From an uncultured Gemmatimonadota bacterium (GTDB lineage: Bacteria > Gemmatimonadota > Gemmatimonadetes > Palauibacterales > Palauibacteraceae), in assembly GCA_913043255.1 (NCBI GenBank), contig CAJWLK010000003.1:62001-126000 (forward strand): DNA of 64,000 bases, in the 5' to 3' direction. Below the pieces are notes generated by a model. It did no database searches. It was not told the origin of the DNA and saw nothing but the letters and a program-made list of their open reading frames with translations. Below are positions 16,762 to 26,136 of this stretch, in pieces (within the stretch, counting starts at the first letter, position 1; each line of letters opens with the position of its first letter). Both the position numbers and the translations under genes were made by a program.

Positions 16762-17796
16762 ATGAATATTCGTTATGCGAGCGCCCTTGGGGCGCTTTTT
16801 TCAATTGCTATCGTAAGCTTGTCGGCCTGCAATGTGCCTGCCGCAATGGGCGAGGCGAGCAGCCTAATTGTGATTGTTCCGGATACGCTCTGGGGACAGG
16901 TAGAAGAACCCACTCGTACCATCTTAGAACCCACAATCTTCACCACTCGAAATGAAAAACAGTATGAAGTGACTTCGGTCGATCCGACCCACCCCAAGAT
17001 CAATGAGCTCCGCCTCTTCCGTAATGTTGTTGTCTTCGGAACAGCCCAGGATCCAATCATAGCTGAAGTGGCTGAATCTGGCGGGATCAATCTATCTGAT
17101 TTCCAGCCTGGTCGGGTTTTTCAGGTCCGAGATGTTTGGGCGCGTGGGCAAACTGTAACGGCAGCATTGCTCCGAGGTGGGGGTGAAGAAGTGACATCTT
17201 GGGTTGCTGCGCTACCATCAGTCTTAAACGCCATTGACGAGAGTTATCGGGCGTACGTATTACGAAAAATGTATGCGACGCCCCCCGACACAGCGCTGGC
17301 ACAAGACCTCCAGCGTCGATTCGATTTTTCGCTTCAGGTTCCTCAGGTGTATGACCGTGTGGTCAGAGGAACGGACCAAGGTGACAGTCTCGTCATCGTC
17401 CGAAACGACAATCCAGACCCAAGTCAGCTGATCCGGTCGGTGCTCGTGACGTGGCGTCCCAAAGTCGATTCGCTTACACAAGGTGGTGCTTTTGAATGGA
17501 GGTCGGAGATTGATGGGACCCAATACAATGTGGCACAACGGATCAATGATACTCATTCGAATGCCATCTACTTCAAGTGGGAGGGACGTGACGCCCTCGA
17601 AGTAACAGGGATTTGGGAAGACGAACGTGGAAACTTTCCCGCCGCTGGTCCTTTTATCGTTTGGTTGGTCGACTGTCCTACCCGTACCTATATGATCGAC
17701 GCTTGGCTCTATGCACCTAATGAACCCAAGTACGAATACATGCTTCAACTTCAAGAAATTCTGAGTTCGTTCCGCTGTGCTTCGATGAACGAATAA
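16762..17796 (+). CDS. DUF4837 family lipoprotein
   Basis: A 344-residue lipoprotein; the signal helix ends at LSAC (lipobox). The body matches what I recall of DUF4837: an opening SLIVIVPDTLWGQVEE, a conserved FRNVVVFGT, and a C-terminal half with GRDALEVTGIWEDERGNFPAAG and WLVDCPTRTYMIDAWLYAP. The family is seen in Bacteroidota and Gemmatimonadota and has no known function. I place the start at ATG 16762 because it begins the signal peptide cleanly; an in-frame ATG at 16720 would add 14 residues. Neither has a good Shine-Dalgarno sequence. It precedes dnaE by 49 bases and may share its transcript. Confidence 0.82.
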   Translation: MNIRYASALGALFSIAIVSLSACNVPAAMGEASSLIVIVPDTLWGQVEEPTRTILEPTIFTTRNEKQYEVTSVDPTHPKINELRLFRNVVVFGTAQDPIIAEVAESGGINLSDFQPGRVFQVRDVWARGQTVTAALLRGGGEEVTSWVAALPSVLNAIDESYRAYVLRKMYATPPDTALAQDLQRRFDFSLQVPQVYDRVVRGTDQGDSLVIVRNDNPDPSQLIRSVLVTWRPKVDSLTQGGAFEWRSEIDGTQYNVAQRINDTHSNAIYFKWEGRDALEVTGIWEDERGNFPAAGPFIVWLVDCPTRTYMIDAWLYAPNEPKYEYMLQLQEILSSFRCASMNE

Positions 17797-17845
17797 CCCC
17801 GACCCGAGCAATGTGCCTCTTGGCTCCTAAGCCTGAGGCGCCCTG

Positions 17846-20800
17846 ATGACAGGCTATATGCAGTTCGTTCACCTTCATACACACAGCGAATACTCCCTTC
17901 TTGACGGTGCAAATCGCATCGATGATCTGGTAAGCAGGGCTGCGGAGCTTAACATGCCAGCTCTTGCTCTCACCGACCACGGAAACCTCTTCGGCGCGTG
18001 GGAATTTCAAGAAAAAGCACGAGCGAAGGGAATCAAGCCGATTGTTGGGTTCGAGGCATACGTTGCGTACGGAGATCGGCGTTCCCGTGAACGTGTAGAC
18101 GGGGCCCCGGCCAACTATGCTCACCTCGTCTTGCTCGCTGAAAACACGACCGGGTACCGGAACCTCATCAGGCTTTCCTCCATCGGGTACACCGAAGGTT
18201 TTTATCGGCGACCCCGGATCGATCGCAGTGTTATGGAGGAGTATTCCGACGGACTTATTTGTTTGTCAGCCTGCTTGGCGGGGGAAGTCGCACGCTACCT
18301 CCAACATGAGCGTTACGATGAAGCGAAGGCTGCTGCAGAATGGCACGCTCAAGTCTTCAAGGGGCGATACTGGCTCGAACTTCAGAACCACGGGATACCT
18401 GATCAAGAGATTGTGAATACTGGGATCATAAGCCTCTCCGATGAACTAGGGCTTCCCCTCGTCATTACCAATGATGCGCACTACATGCACCGTGATGATG
18501 CGGACGCGCACGACACGTTATTATGTATTGGGACTGGAAAAGACAAGGATGATCCTAATCGTCTTCGTTTCTTCGGTGAGGAGAGCTACTTCAAGACGGC
18601 AGAGGAGATGGCTCAGCTTTTCTCCGATCTTCCAGGGTTATTAGGTGAGACAGTAAAAATCGCTGAGCGATGCGATGTGCAGTTCAAACAACAGTACCAC
18701 ATGCCCACCTTCCCTCTCCCAGACCGTTTCGAGTGCCCCATGGACATGTTGCGGCATGAGGCAACAGAAGGCGCAAAAGTGCACTACGGAGATCCGCTCC
18801 CACAGGAGGTACAGGATCGTCTCAAGTATGAACTCGATGTAATTGAAGATGCTGGATATGCAGGATATTTGCTTATCGTTTGGGATTTTATCGTGGCGGC
18901 GCATTCACGGGATATTGCAGTTGGACCAGGACGAGGATCAGCTGCTGGATCCATCATCTGCTATGCACTCGGCATCACCGATGTTGATCCGCTTGAGTTT
19001 GATCTTTTGTTTGAACGCTTCCTGAATCCGGGACGCGTATCGATGCCCGACATCGATGTCGATTTTTGCTATGAACGCCGCAGTGAAGTCATTGATTACG
19101 TCCGTGAAAAATACGGGCAGGAGTCAGTAGGCCAAATCATCACTTTTGGGACAATGAAGGCTCGTGCTGTTGTCCGCGATGTGGGAAGGGTTTTGGGGTT
19201 TTCTCCCTCGGAGACGGACCGGCTTGCTAAACTGATTCCATCTGGGCCGGGTTTCTCCCTTACGGTTAGCCAGGCTCGTCGAAAAGTGAAGGAGATTGAA
19301 GAACTGGATCGTGACGATGCAAGGACCACCAAGTTGCTCGATTATGCCGAGCGTATTGAAGGTCTCTCTCGCCATAGCTCGGTTCACGCGGCCGGGGTTG
19401 TGATCGCACCAGGTCCACTCGACGAATACGTACCTGTCTGTTCTGATACCAAGCATGGGGCCGATACAGTAATCACACAGTTTGACATGGTTGCTCTGGA
19501 AAAAGCAGGCATGCTCAAGATGGACTTCCTAGGCCTTAGGACCCTGACTGTAATTGATGATGCTGTTCGAATGGTCAAGAAAGGCCACGGGACTACCGTA
19601 GACTGGAAAGAAATGGGCCGAGACGATCCCGTGGTGTACGAGATGTTGGCTAGTGGCCAAACAAGCGGTGTGTTCCAGTTTGAGTCTAGTCTCGCAACAG
19701 ACAAGCTAAGGGCAATGCGATGCGATCGTTTCGATGATCTTGTAGCCGTCAACGCCCTGATTCGTCCTGGACCACTCGAATCTGGGATGACAGATGTCTA
19801 CATAGAACGAAAACGTGGCCTCCAGACAGTTGAGTATCCACACCCAGACCTTCAGGAGGTTCTCGAGCCAACGTATGGGGTTATTACCTACCAGGAGCAG
19901 GTGATGCAGGCCGCAAACCTGCTTGCCGGGTTTTCGTATGCCGAGGGAGATGTTCTTAGAAAGGCAATAGGGAAGAAGGACGCGCAGCTCACAGATAAGG
20001 TGCTTGATGATTTTGTCGGACGCACAGTTGAGCGCGGCACCTCGGAGACCAAAGCTAGTGAGGTTGCTGAACTGATCCGGACCTTTGGTCGGTATGGTTT
20101 TAACAAGGCGCACAGCGTTGCTTATGCGCTGCTTTCCTACCGAACCGCCTGGCTCAAAGCTTATTATCCAGCCGAATTTATGGCCGCACTCTTGTCCTCA
20201 GAGATTGGGAGTACGGATGCGGTTGTGTCGTACATTGCAAGCGCCCGCATGCTTGGCCTCCGGGTGTTGCCGCCCTCAGTGACTGAATCGGGATATAGAT
20301 TCACAGTTGTGGACGATCCGGAGGCGCCCGAGAAGCCAGCGATTCGATTCGGGCTCGGTGCTATCAAGGGAGTAGGCCACTCCGCGATTCAATCGATTCT
20401 TTCCGCGCGAGATCAGGCTGCTTTTGAGAGCCTGATCGACTTTTTAGAGCGGATTGATCTTAGACTGAACAATTCACGTGTCATTCAAGCACTAATAGGG
20501 GCTGGTGCATTGGATGAACTTGGTGAGCGATCTGCGTTGGCCGCTGGTTTCGATGTTATGCTAAACGAAGCGCAGTTGCGTCAACACGATGCAGAGACTG
20601 GTCAAGCGAGCCTTTTCGGTGAAGAGGATGGTCATGATGTGCGCCATAACCTCGAGCTCCCAGAGGTTGAGCCATGGAGTGACCGTGACCGGCTCCGTGA
20701 AGAGAAAGAGCGCCTTGGTTTCTACATTTCGGGTCACCCGCTTGAACGCTATCAAGATCTCGTTGACCTTTACTCACTCGAAGCCACGACCGCGTGTTTG

Positions 20801-21388
20801 GCCGACCTCCGGGATCAAGCTGTTGAGGTGCCGTGCGTGATCACTGACGTGACCATCCGGACTTCGCGACGAGATGGTCGCGAGTGGGCGCGTGTCACGG
20901 TAGAGGATTTCCATGGGACGGCAACAGCGCTTGCCTTTGGCGACTCATGGCTTGATAACCGAGAGCTCTTGTTGGATGATCGGCCTATGCTTGTGACAGG
21001 GACGGTGTCGGGGAATTCGCGGGACGACGATGATCCGCCCATCTTTCTTGATTCAGTCCAGCTGTTGTCTGAGGTTCACGAAGAAGGTGGAATTGGGATT
21101 TTGATTGAACTGCGCGAAGATCAAAAAGTTCAATCTGGTGCATTTGAACGTGTCCGAAAGTTGTTAGAAGAATCGCCAGGCCGGGGACCACTACTTGTGG
21201 AATGGCGCAAAAAGGGCAACGGAGCCAATCAGGCGGATTATCGCAAAGTGCAAGAAGATGTTGAGCCAGAGGACGAGCCTCCGCGTCGTTTTTCGTCGAA
21301 AACGCTTCGGGTAGAGCCTAGTGCCGGATTGGTTGGTGAGCTAAGAAACTTGCTAGGTAAAAACGTGCAGTTGGTAAAACTTCGATAA
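17846..21388 (+). CDS. dnaE: DNA polymerase III alpha subunit
   Basis: The replicative polymerase chain, 1180 residues, normal for bacterial DnaE1. Order of domains: PHP domain with HLHTHSEYSLLDG and LTDHG at the start; catalytic polymerase core with PDIDVDF near residue 401; helix-hairpin-helix/thumb-fingers region; OB-fold near residue 980-1060 (VPCVITDVTIRTSRRDGREW). A beta-clamp binding peptide, GQASLFGEE, lies near residue 920. ATG 17846 is used; an in-frame ATG at 17858 is possible. First gene of a close run dnaE-accA-PSP1-metG (gaps 21 bases, then overlaps), which ends in a terminator. Confidence 0.97.
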   Translation: MTGYMQFVHLHTHSEYSLLDGANRIDDLVSRAAELNMPALALTDHGNLFGAWEFQEKARAKGIKPIVGFEAYVAYGDRRSRERVDGAPANYAHLVLLAENTTGYRNLIRLSSIGYTEGFYRRPRIDRSVMEEYSDGLICLSACLAGEVARYLQHERYDEAKAAAEWHAQVFKGRYWLELQNHGIPDQEIVNTGIISLSDELGLPLVITNDAHYMHRDDADAHDTLLCIGTGKDKDDPNRLRFFGEESYFKTAEEMAQLFSDLPGLLGETVKIAERCDVQFKQQYHMPTFPLPDRFECPMDMLRHEATEGAKVHYGDPLPQEVQDRLKYELDVIEDAGYAGYLLIVWDFIVAAHSRDIAVGPGRGSAAGSIICYALGITDVDPLEFDLLFERFLNPGRVSMPDIDVDFCYERRSEVIDYVREKYGQESVGQIITFGTMKARAVVRDVGRVLGFSPSETDRLAKLIPSGPGFSLTVSQARRKVKEIEELDRDDARTTKLLDYAERIEGLSRHSSVHAAGVVIAPGPLDEYVPVCSDTKHGADTVITQFDMVALEKAGMLKMDFLGLRTLTVIDDAVRMVKKGHGTTVDWKEMGRDDPVVYEMLASGQTSGVFQFESSLATDKLRAMRCDRFDDLVAVNALIRPGPLESGMTDVYIERKRGLQTVEYPHPDLQEVLEPTYGVITYQEQVMQAANLLAGFSYAEGDVLRKAIGKKDAQLTDKVLDDFVGRTVERGTSETKASEVAELIRTFGRYGFNKAHSVAYALLSYRTAWLKAYYPAEFMAALLSSEIGSTDAVVSYIASARMLGLRVLPPSVTESGYRFTVVDDPEAPEKPAIRFGLGAIKGVGHSAIQSILSARDQAAFESLIDFLERIDLRLNNSRVIQALIGAGALDELGERSALAAGFDVMLNEAQLRQHDAETGQASLFGEEDGHDVRHNLELPEVEPWSDRDRLREEKERLGFYISGHPLERYQDLVDLYSLEATTACLADLRDQAVEVPCVITDVTIRTSRRDGREWARVTVEDFHGTATALAFGDSWLDNRELLLDDRPMLVTGTVSGNSRDDDDPPIFLDSVQLLSEVHEEGGIGILIELREDQKVQSGAFERVRKLLEESPGRGPLLVEWRKKGNGANQADYRKVQEDVEPEDEPPRRFSSKTLRVEPSAGLVGELRNLLGKNVQLVKLR

Positions 21389-21409
21389 CCAGGACCGAAA
21401 GTCGGTCGT

Positions 21410-22357
21410 ATGACGATAGAATACGAAGAACTGGAAGCACTTCGAACTCAGATTGAAGAACTCCGAGCCAAGGCGCAGGGAAGCGGCATCGATGTTTCCG
21501 CTGAGATTCGCCCTCTGGAAACACAACTTGATGCTGTTCGGAAAGGTGAACAACAGCGAACATCCCGTTTTGACCGAGTCAAACTTGCGCGAAATCAGGG
21601 TCGTCCATTCACGCTCGATTTTATCGACTTTATTACTGATGATTGGTTTGAGCTAAAGGGGGACCGGAACTTTCGTGATGACCCTGCGATTGTGGGTGGT
21701 TGGGGAAAGATCGACGGAAATTCAGTACTGATCATTGGGCATCAAAAAGGTCGCGAAATGAAGGAGAACTTGCATCGTAATTTTGGTTCTCCTCACCCCG
21801 AGGGTTATCGCAAGGCTAAGCGGCTAATGAAGATGGCGGAGAAGTTCAATCGTCCGATTGTAACGTTGATCGACACTCAAGGCGCGTATCCTGGGATTGG
21901 TGCAGAGGAGCGAGGGCAAGGCGAGGCGATTGCCGATAACATCTTCACTATGGTAGGTCTGCGTGTTCCTATCGTGAGTTGTGTGATAGGAGAGGGGGGT
22001 AGTGGAGGGGCACTCGGAATTGGTGTGGCCGACCGCCTGCTTATGATGGAGAATGCGATCTATTCGGTGATTTCACCGGAAGGATGTGCGGCCATTTTGT
22101 GGAGAAGCCGTGATCACGCTGATGTGGCTGCTGAAGCACTCAAAATCACAGCATCAGACCTCCTGGAGCTGGGTGTTATTGATGAAGTGATACCGGAGCC
22201 ACGAGGTGGTGCCCACAATGATCCCGAGACAGCTATGAACACGGTGGGTGATGTGATCAAGCGAAATCTCCGGGAGCTTGCCACACTGAAGCCGAAGGAG
22301 CTCCTTGAAGCGCGTCGCGATAAGTACTATGGCATGGGAACCTGGGAGGAAGCATGA
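21410..22357 (+). CDS. accA: Acetyl-CoA carboxylase carboxyltransferase subunit alpha
   Basis: AccA, 315 residues, transfers the carboxyl group from biotin to acetyl-CoA together with AccD, the first committed step of fatty acid synthesis. An N-terminal coiled segment (YEELEALRTQIEELRAKAQ) precedes the crotonase-like carboxyltransferase fold, with DTQGAYPGIGAEERGQGEAI and CVIGEGGSGGALGIGVAD forming the oxyanion and CoA-binding region. accD, accB and accC are not in this window. Its TGA overlaps the next gene's ATG by four bases, so translation is coupled to the PSP1 gene. Confidence 0.97.
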   Translation: MTIEYEELEALRTQIEELRAKAQGSGIDVSAEIRPLETQLDAVRKGEQQRTSRFDRVKLARNQGRPFTLDFIDFITDDWFELKGDRNFRDDPAIVGGWGKIDGNSVLIIGHQKGREMKENLHRNFGSPHPEGYRKAKRLMKMAEKFNRPIVTLIDTQGAYPGIGAEERGQGEAIADNIFTMVGLRVPIVSCVIGEGGSGGALGIGVADRLLMMENAIYSVISPEGCAAILWRSRDHADVAAEALKITASDLLELGVIDEVIPEPRGGAHNDPETAMNTVGDVIKRNLRELATLKPKELLEARRDKYYGMGTWEEA

Positions 22358-23394
22358 GCACTCAGGGACGACACCCCGACTTACCCCGTACTGTGCCACA
22401 ACCCACCGCACCTGTGGCACTAAATGAGGATGTAGAGGACAAGGGTCTGGCTGACTTGTCATCACCCTCTGAAACGCATTCAGTCCCTGGCCCAATCACT
22501 TCGAATAGTGATGAGGCTAGGGATCATTCACAGATTTTGGAAGTGCAGTTCAAGGGTCTACGGTCTGAGTTCTTTACGTTTTCAAGTGCGTCGCCTCTTC
22601 GTGAGCGTGAGTATGTGGTGACGGAGGCTGACCGTGGGCAGGACATTGGTTGGGTGAAGCGGATTTCTTCTGCGGACACGCTCAGTTGCGGAGGCGGATG
22701 TGATCATGTGGGGACACGCACAGTCCCTCTCCCATCGCGAAAAGTGATTCGGCGGGCAGCGCCAGCAGATGTGATACGATTGTTCCAACTCCGAGATCAA
22801 GAGATGGAAGTGCGCCGCCGAACACGTGAAATAGTTACCAAGCGGAAACTTCGAATGAAAGTAAGTGAAGCAGAATGGCAGTGGGATAGAAATAAGCTTA
22901 CCGTCTACTTTACCGCTGAAAAACGTGTTGATTTTCGGAAGCTTGTCCGCGACATGGCGCGAACCTTCCGGACCCGTATAGAACTTCGTCAGATTGGGGT
23001 TCGAGATGAGGCCCGTCGGTTGGGAGGGCTCGGTCGCTGTCGTAGGGAACTATGTTGCCGGTCATGGTTGCCGACGATTGAGCCGGTCACACTTCAGCTT
23101 GCGAAGGACCAGGGCCTTTCTCTGAATCCGAGCCAGATTTCAGGTGCATGTGGCCGATTAATGAATTGCCTGCACTACGAACATGCTATGTACACGCAGG
23201 CTAAGAAAAACTTCCCTTCAGTAGGAGACGTTGTCGGAACCTCTCTGGGCCAGGAGCATGTAAAAGCGTGGGATTTGTTTGATGAAACCGTATCGCTCCA
23301 GGATGCCGAAGGTGAAACGCGGACGATTCCATTGGCCCAGCTGAAGGATGAAATGGGGGGTGCCCGACGCTCTGATCGGGATCTGCAGACTTGA
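22354..23394 (+). CDS. PSP1-domain protein (RicT/YaaT-like)
   Basis: A 346-residue soluble protein. The first ~60 residues are polar and low in order. The PSP1 C-terminal domain follows, with the conserved cysteines CRRELCCRSW and GACGRLMNCLHYE that in Bacillus RicT help bind an iron-sulfur cluster with RicA/RicF. An additional SCGGGCD cluster lies in the N-terminal half and may supply more ligands or a zinc site. RicT proteins control mRNA maturation and signalling in Firmicutes; the role outside that phylum is unclear. It starts in the accA stop (ATGA), and its own stop overlaps the metG TTG start, which places it in a housekeeping operon. Confidence 0.85.
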   Translation: MSTQGRHPDLPRTVPQPTAPVALNEDVEDKGLADLSSPSETHSVPGPITSNSDEARDHSQILEVQFKGLRSEFFTFSSASPLREREYVVTEADRGQDIGWVKRISSADTLSCGGGCDHVGTRTVPLPSRKVIRRAAPADVIRLFQLRDQEMEVRRRTREIVTKRKLRMKVSEAEWQWDRNKLTVYFTAEKRVDFRKLVRDMARTFRTRIELRQIGVRDEARRLGGLGRCRRELCCRSWLPTIEPVTLQLAKDQGLSLNPSQISGACGRLMNCLHYEHAMYTQAKKNFPSVGDVVGTSLGQEHVKAWDLFDETVSLQDAEGETRTIPLAQLKDEMGGARRSDRDLQT

Positions 23395-24920
23395 CCAGCT
23401 TCTACCTTACCACCGCTATCGACTACTCGAACGGTGAACCTCATTTGGGGCATGCTGTCGAAAAAATCGGCGCCGATGTCATTGCCAGATATCGGCGCGG
23501 TTGTGGGGATGACGTCTATTTCCTCATCGGGATGGATGAGCACGGGCAAAAGGTTCAAAAGGAGGCGGATAAGAACGATTCTCAGCCTCAGGATTGGGTT
23601 AATCGAATCGCTGAATCTTTTCAGAGAGTGTGGCAGCGTCTCGACATTTCCAACGATGACTTTATCCGAACTTCCGAAAATCGTCACCACTTGGGTGTTA
23701 CCACACTTATGGAAAAGATTGGAGAGAAGGGAGATTTTCATCGCGCAAAATACGAAGGTTATTATTGTGCTGGTTGCGAGGCCTTTAAGAAGGAAGACGA
23801 ATTAGAAAACGGTCAGTGTCCTCTCCACCTGGGACGTGAAATTGAATGGACGGAAGAGGAAAATTGGTTTTTCGAACTCTCGAAGTACTCCGCTGAACTG
23901 CTAGAGCTTGTACAAACCCGCCCAGATTTTGTGCGTCCTCGATCACGCCTAAATGAAATTACGCGCCTAATCGAATCTGGTTTAGAGGACATTTCTGCGT
24001 CTCGTTCGCGAATTAGCTGGGGAGTACCATTTCCGGAAGACCGCGACCATACCGTATACGTCTGGTTCGAAGCACTTGCGAGCTACATTACTGCGCTTGG
24101 ATATCCTGACTCCGAGCTTTTCCAGAAAATGTGGCCGGCAGATCTTCAGATTATTGGGAAGGACATTACACGTTTTCATTGTGTATACTGGCCCGCCATC
24201 TTGTTGGCGGCTGGCGTACCAGTGCCGAAGAGTGTTTGGGGTCACGGGTTCATTAACATTGGCGGCGCCAAATTGTCAAAGTCGTCGGGAACTGAGCTTG
24301 ATTTGTTAGAACTCATCGATCGCCATGGGGCCGATGCTCTTCGATACTTTCTCATGCGGGAAGTTCCTTGGGATGGAGATCGAAACTTTTCTTCTGTGGA
24401 CGAATTTGTTCAGCAATTTGATCGAAGGTACACAACTGATTTGGCGAACGATCTGGGAAATTTGCTCAATCGCGTTGTCTCGATGGTATCCAAGTATCGA
24501 AACGGAATGATCGCGACTGTGCCCGAAGGTGAACTCTCAAATCATATGAAGATGTCGCTCTCGACATACCGTGAAGCGATGGATGATTATCGGCTCCACA
24601 AAGCCTTGATAGCCACTTTTGACTTGGTAGGATTTGCTAACAGCTTCGTTGATCAGACAAAACCATGGACCCTCGCCAAGGAGGAGACGAAAGGCGCCAG
24701 TTCTGCAGAACTAGATAGTGTGCTAGGGCAATTGATCTGTGCGCTGGGAGTGACAGCTGTCATGTTGGCTCCGTTTCTTCCTGACAAAGCAGCCGAACTT
24801 TGGGGTGTGCTAGGTGGGGGTGAATTTCCGCCGCACTTTGATCACCTCAGTGTCGCTATGGAAACTTTGGGGAGAGTCGAGCCAGGCTCCGTGCTCTTTC
24901 CAAGGCCGGAGGAAATATAG
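23391..24920 (+). CDS. metG: Methionyl-tRNA synthetase (short form)
   Basis: Charges tRNA-Met with methionine; class I synthetase of 509 residues. HIGH motif appears as PHLGHAVEK, the connective peptide has a zinc knuckle starting YCAGCEAFKK with a further CPLH, and the KMSKS loop is KLSKSSG near residue 294. The anticodon-binding helices fill residues ~370-500. There is no C-terminal EMAP/Arc1p-like tRNA-binding domain. The start is TTG 23391, overlapping the TGA of the PSP1 gene. It is the last gene of the dnaE run and is followed by a strong terminator. Confidence 0.95.
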   Translation: MTSFYLTTAIDYSNGEPHLGHAVEKIGADVIARYRRGCGDDVYFLIGMDEHGQKVQKEADKNDSQPQDWVNRIAESFQRVWQRLDISNDDFIRTSENRHHLGVTTLMEKIGEKGDFHRAKYEGYYCAGCEAFKKEDELENGQCPLHLGREIEWTEEENWFFELSKYSAELLELVQTRPDFVRPRSRLNEITRLIESGLEDISASRSRISWGVPFPEDRDHTVYVWFEALASYITALGYPDSELFQKMWPADLQIIGKDITRFHCVYWPAILLAAGVPVPKSVWGHGFINIGGAKLSKSSGTELDLLELIDRHGADALRYFLMREVPWDGDRNFSSVDEFVQQFDRRYTTDLANDLGNLLNRVVSMVSKYRNGMIATVPEGELSNHMKMSLSTYREAMDDYRLHKALIATFDLVGFANSFVDQTKPWTLAKEETKGASSAELDSVLGQLICALGVTAVMLAPFLPDKAAELWGVLGGGEFPPHFDHLSVAMETLGRVEPGSVLFPRPEEI

Positions 24921-24947
24921 GCTGCCAGCTTGAGCGTAAACGTCTCT

Positions 24948-24981
24948 AAAAAAAGGGACGCCTGAACGGCGTCCCTTTTTT
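24948..24981. terminator. Strong bidirectional intrinsic terminator
   Basis: A GGGACGCC/GGCGTCCC stem with a 5-base loop (24963-24967) is flanked by A7 on the left and T6 on the right, so it can stop transcription of metG from the left and of the lipoprotein gene from the right. Confidence 0.92.
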
Positions 24982-25000
24982 GTTAACCTAGAACCTCGAA

Positions 25001-25759
25001 TTAACGGCCAGAGTTACCTTTCGGCGGTCGTTTCTCTTCTCGGCCCGCCCGCTCCGTACGCGTAACGGTCCGGTCGATCTCTCGATCGCACATATGGCCT
25101 TTAATTGTCTTCGTATGGGTCGAAGGGTCCCACTCGACATGGAGTTCGTAGGTGCATGAGCCTGAGCGGTCATCATTGACGACCCAGTCGAAAGCACCCG
25201 CGGCATCATGGGTTTGGATCCCTTCGAAACGACCTTTAACTTTGTGCCGATAGCCTGAGAAGGTTCCTCTACCATCGATTGTGACGAGCACCTTTGCCTC
25301 TTGGCTATCACGATCTTTGGCTCTTCGTGGTCGTGTGCAGTTGTTATGACCCTTTCCGCCCTCGTACTCGATCGTTAGCTCACCAGTATCACGATCACCG
25401 GTTTTCGTACCGGCACCACGGGCGTAGAAGGTGCCTCCGCCCCAACACTCGTGCTCTCGAGCCCAGCTGAACTCCCTCGTAACAGGTACCCGCGACATTG
25501 TCAGCGCTAAGTCAGATGATTGGTCAGAAGGGACAATTAGGGGGTTCGCGTCGGTCTCGCCGTCAAGAACCCAATCGATCACGTCAACGGCTTGTTCGGC
25601 GATATCCGCGGCCTCTTCCGCCGTAAGCCGTTGTTCCTGCGTAACAGGGTCTGGGGCTACGGTATTATCTTGGCAGGCAGCAATCACCGTTAGAAGTGTC
25701 GCAAGCTTTATCCCCGTGCATGTCTTCCGTTGCATTATTTTACCTTTGAATACACTCAT
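25001..25759 (-). CDS. Hypothetical lipoprotein with cysteine-containing beta-rich domain
   Basis: A 252-residue lipoprotein of unknown function. The signal helix ends in VIAAC (lipobox). Residues ~30-60 are an acidic helix (LTAEEAADIAEQAVDVIDW), and the rest looks beta-rich, with cysteines in HECWGGG, HNNCTRP, GSCTYE and GHMCDRE that could form disulfides after export. The tail is strongly basic (TERAGREEKRPPKGN). I chose ATG 25759 because AGGAG lies seven bases upstream; ATG 25765 overlaps that site too closely, and ATG 25735 is a third option. It is convergent with metG across a shared terminator. I recognise no named family. Confidence 0.75.
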   Translation of the reverse strand: MSVFKGKIMQRKTCTGIKLATLLTVIAACQDNTVAPDPVTQEQRLTAEEAADIAEQAVDVIDWVLDGETDANPLIVPSDQSSDLALTMSRVPVTREFSWAREHECWGGGTFYARGAGTKTGDRDTGELTIEYEGGKGHNNCTRPRRAKDRDSQEAKVLVTIDGRGTFSGYRHKVKGRFEGIQTHDAAGAFDWVVNDDRSGSCTYELHVEWDPSTHTKTIKGHMCDREIDRTVTRTERAGREEKRPPKGNSGR

Positions 25760-26136
25760 AAACATACTCCTGTACGACCTCTATCATTCTAGACGTGGCT
25801 TTTGTGCAATTGGTCACACGTCGACACGAAAATCGTTGCCGATTAAAGGACTAACGAATCACTGTATAACTGTATTAGGAAAGAAAGCTATTCCTCGCCC
25901 AATAGTGCGTGCAAGTCCGCGCAAACCCTCTCGCATGGAGCTTCTCTATATAACGGCGCCATTCTCGTCAAGAACTTGAACTGTAGATCTGCTGCCTTGA
26001 ACAGGGTACTCGGGGGCACTAGCTTTCTATCTCAAGGTAATATGTTTTGTCTTTCCCGAGACTTCCCGTGGACCAAAGTGTGGGAGGTGGTGTAAGGGAT
26101 AGTTCTTCTCCGTAACCTTGATTTTTGGCAGGTATT
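25760..26136. other. Intergenic region without a recognisable gene
   Basis: About 375 bases between two divergent genes. I found no ORF with a convincing ribosome site on either strand. A tandem 8-base repeat (ACTGTATA then ACTGTATT) is at 25861-25876, and a TATATA stretch near 25947 could be part of a promoter. Probably holds promoters for both neighbours. Confidence 0.4.
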
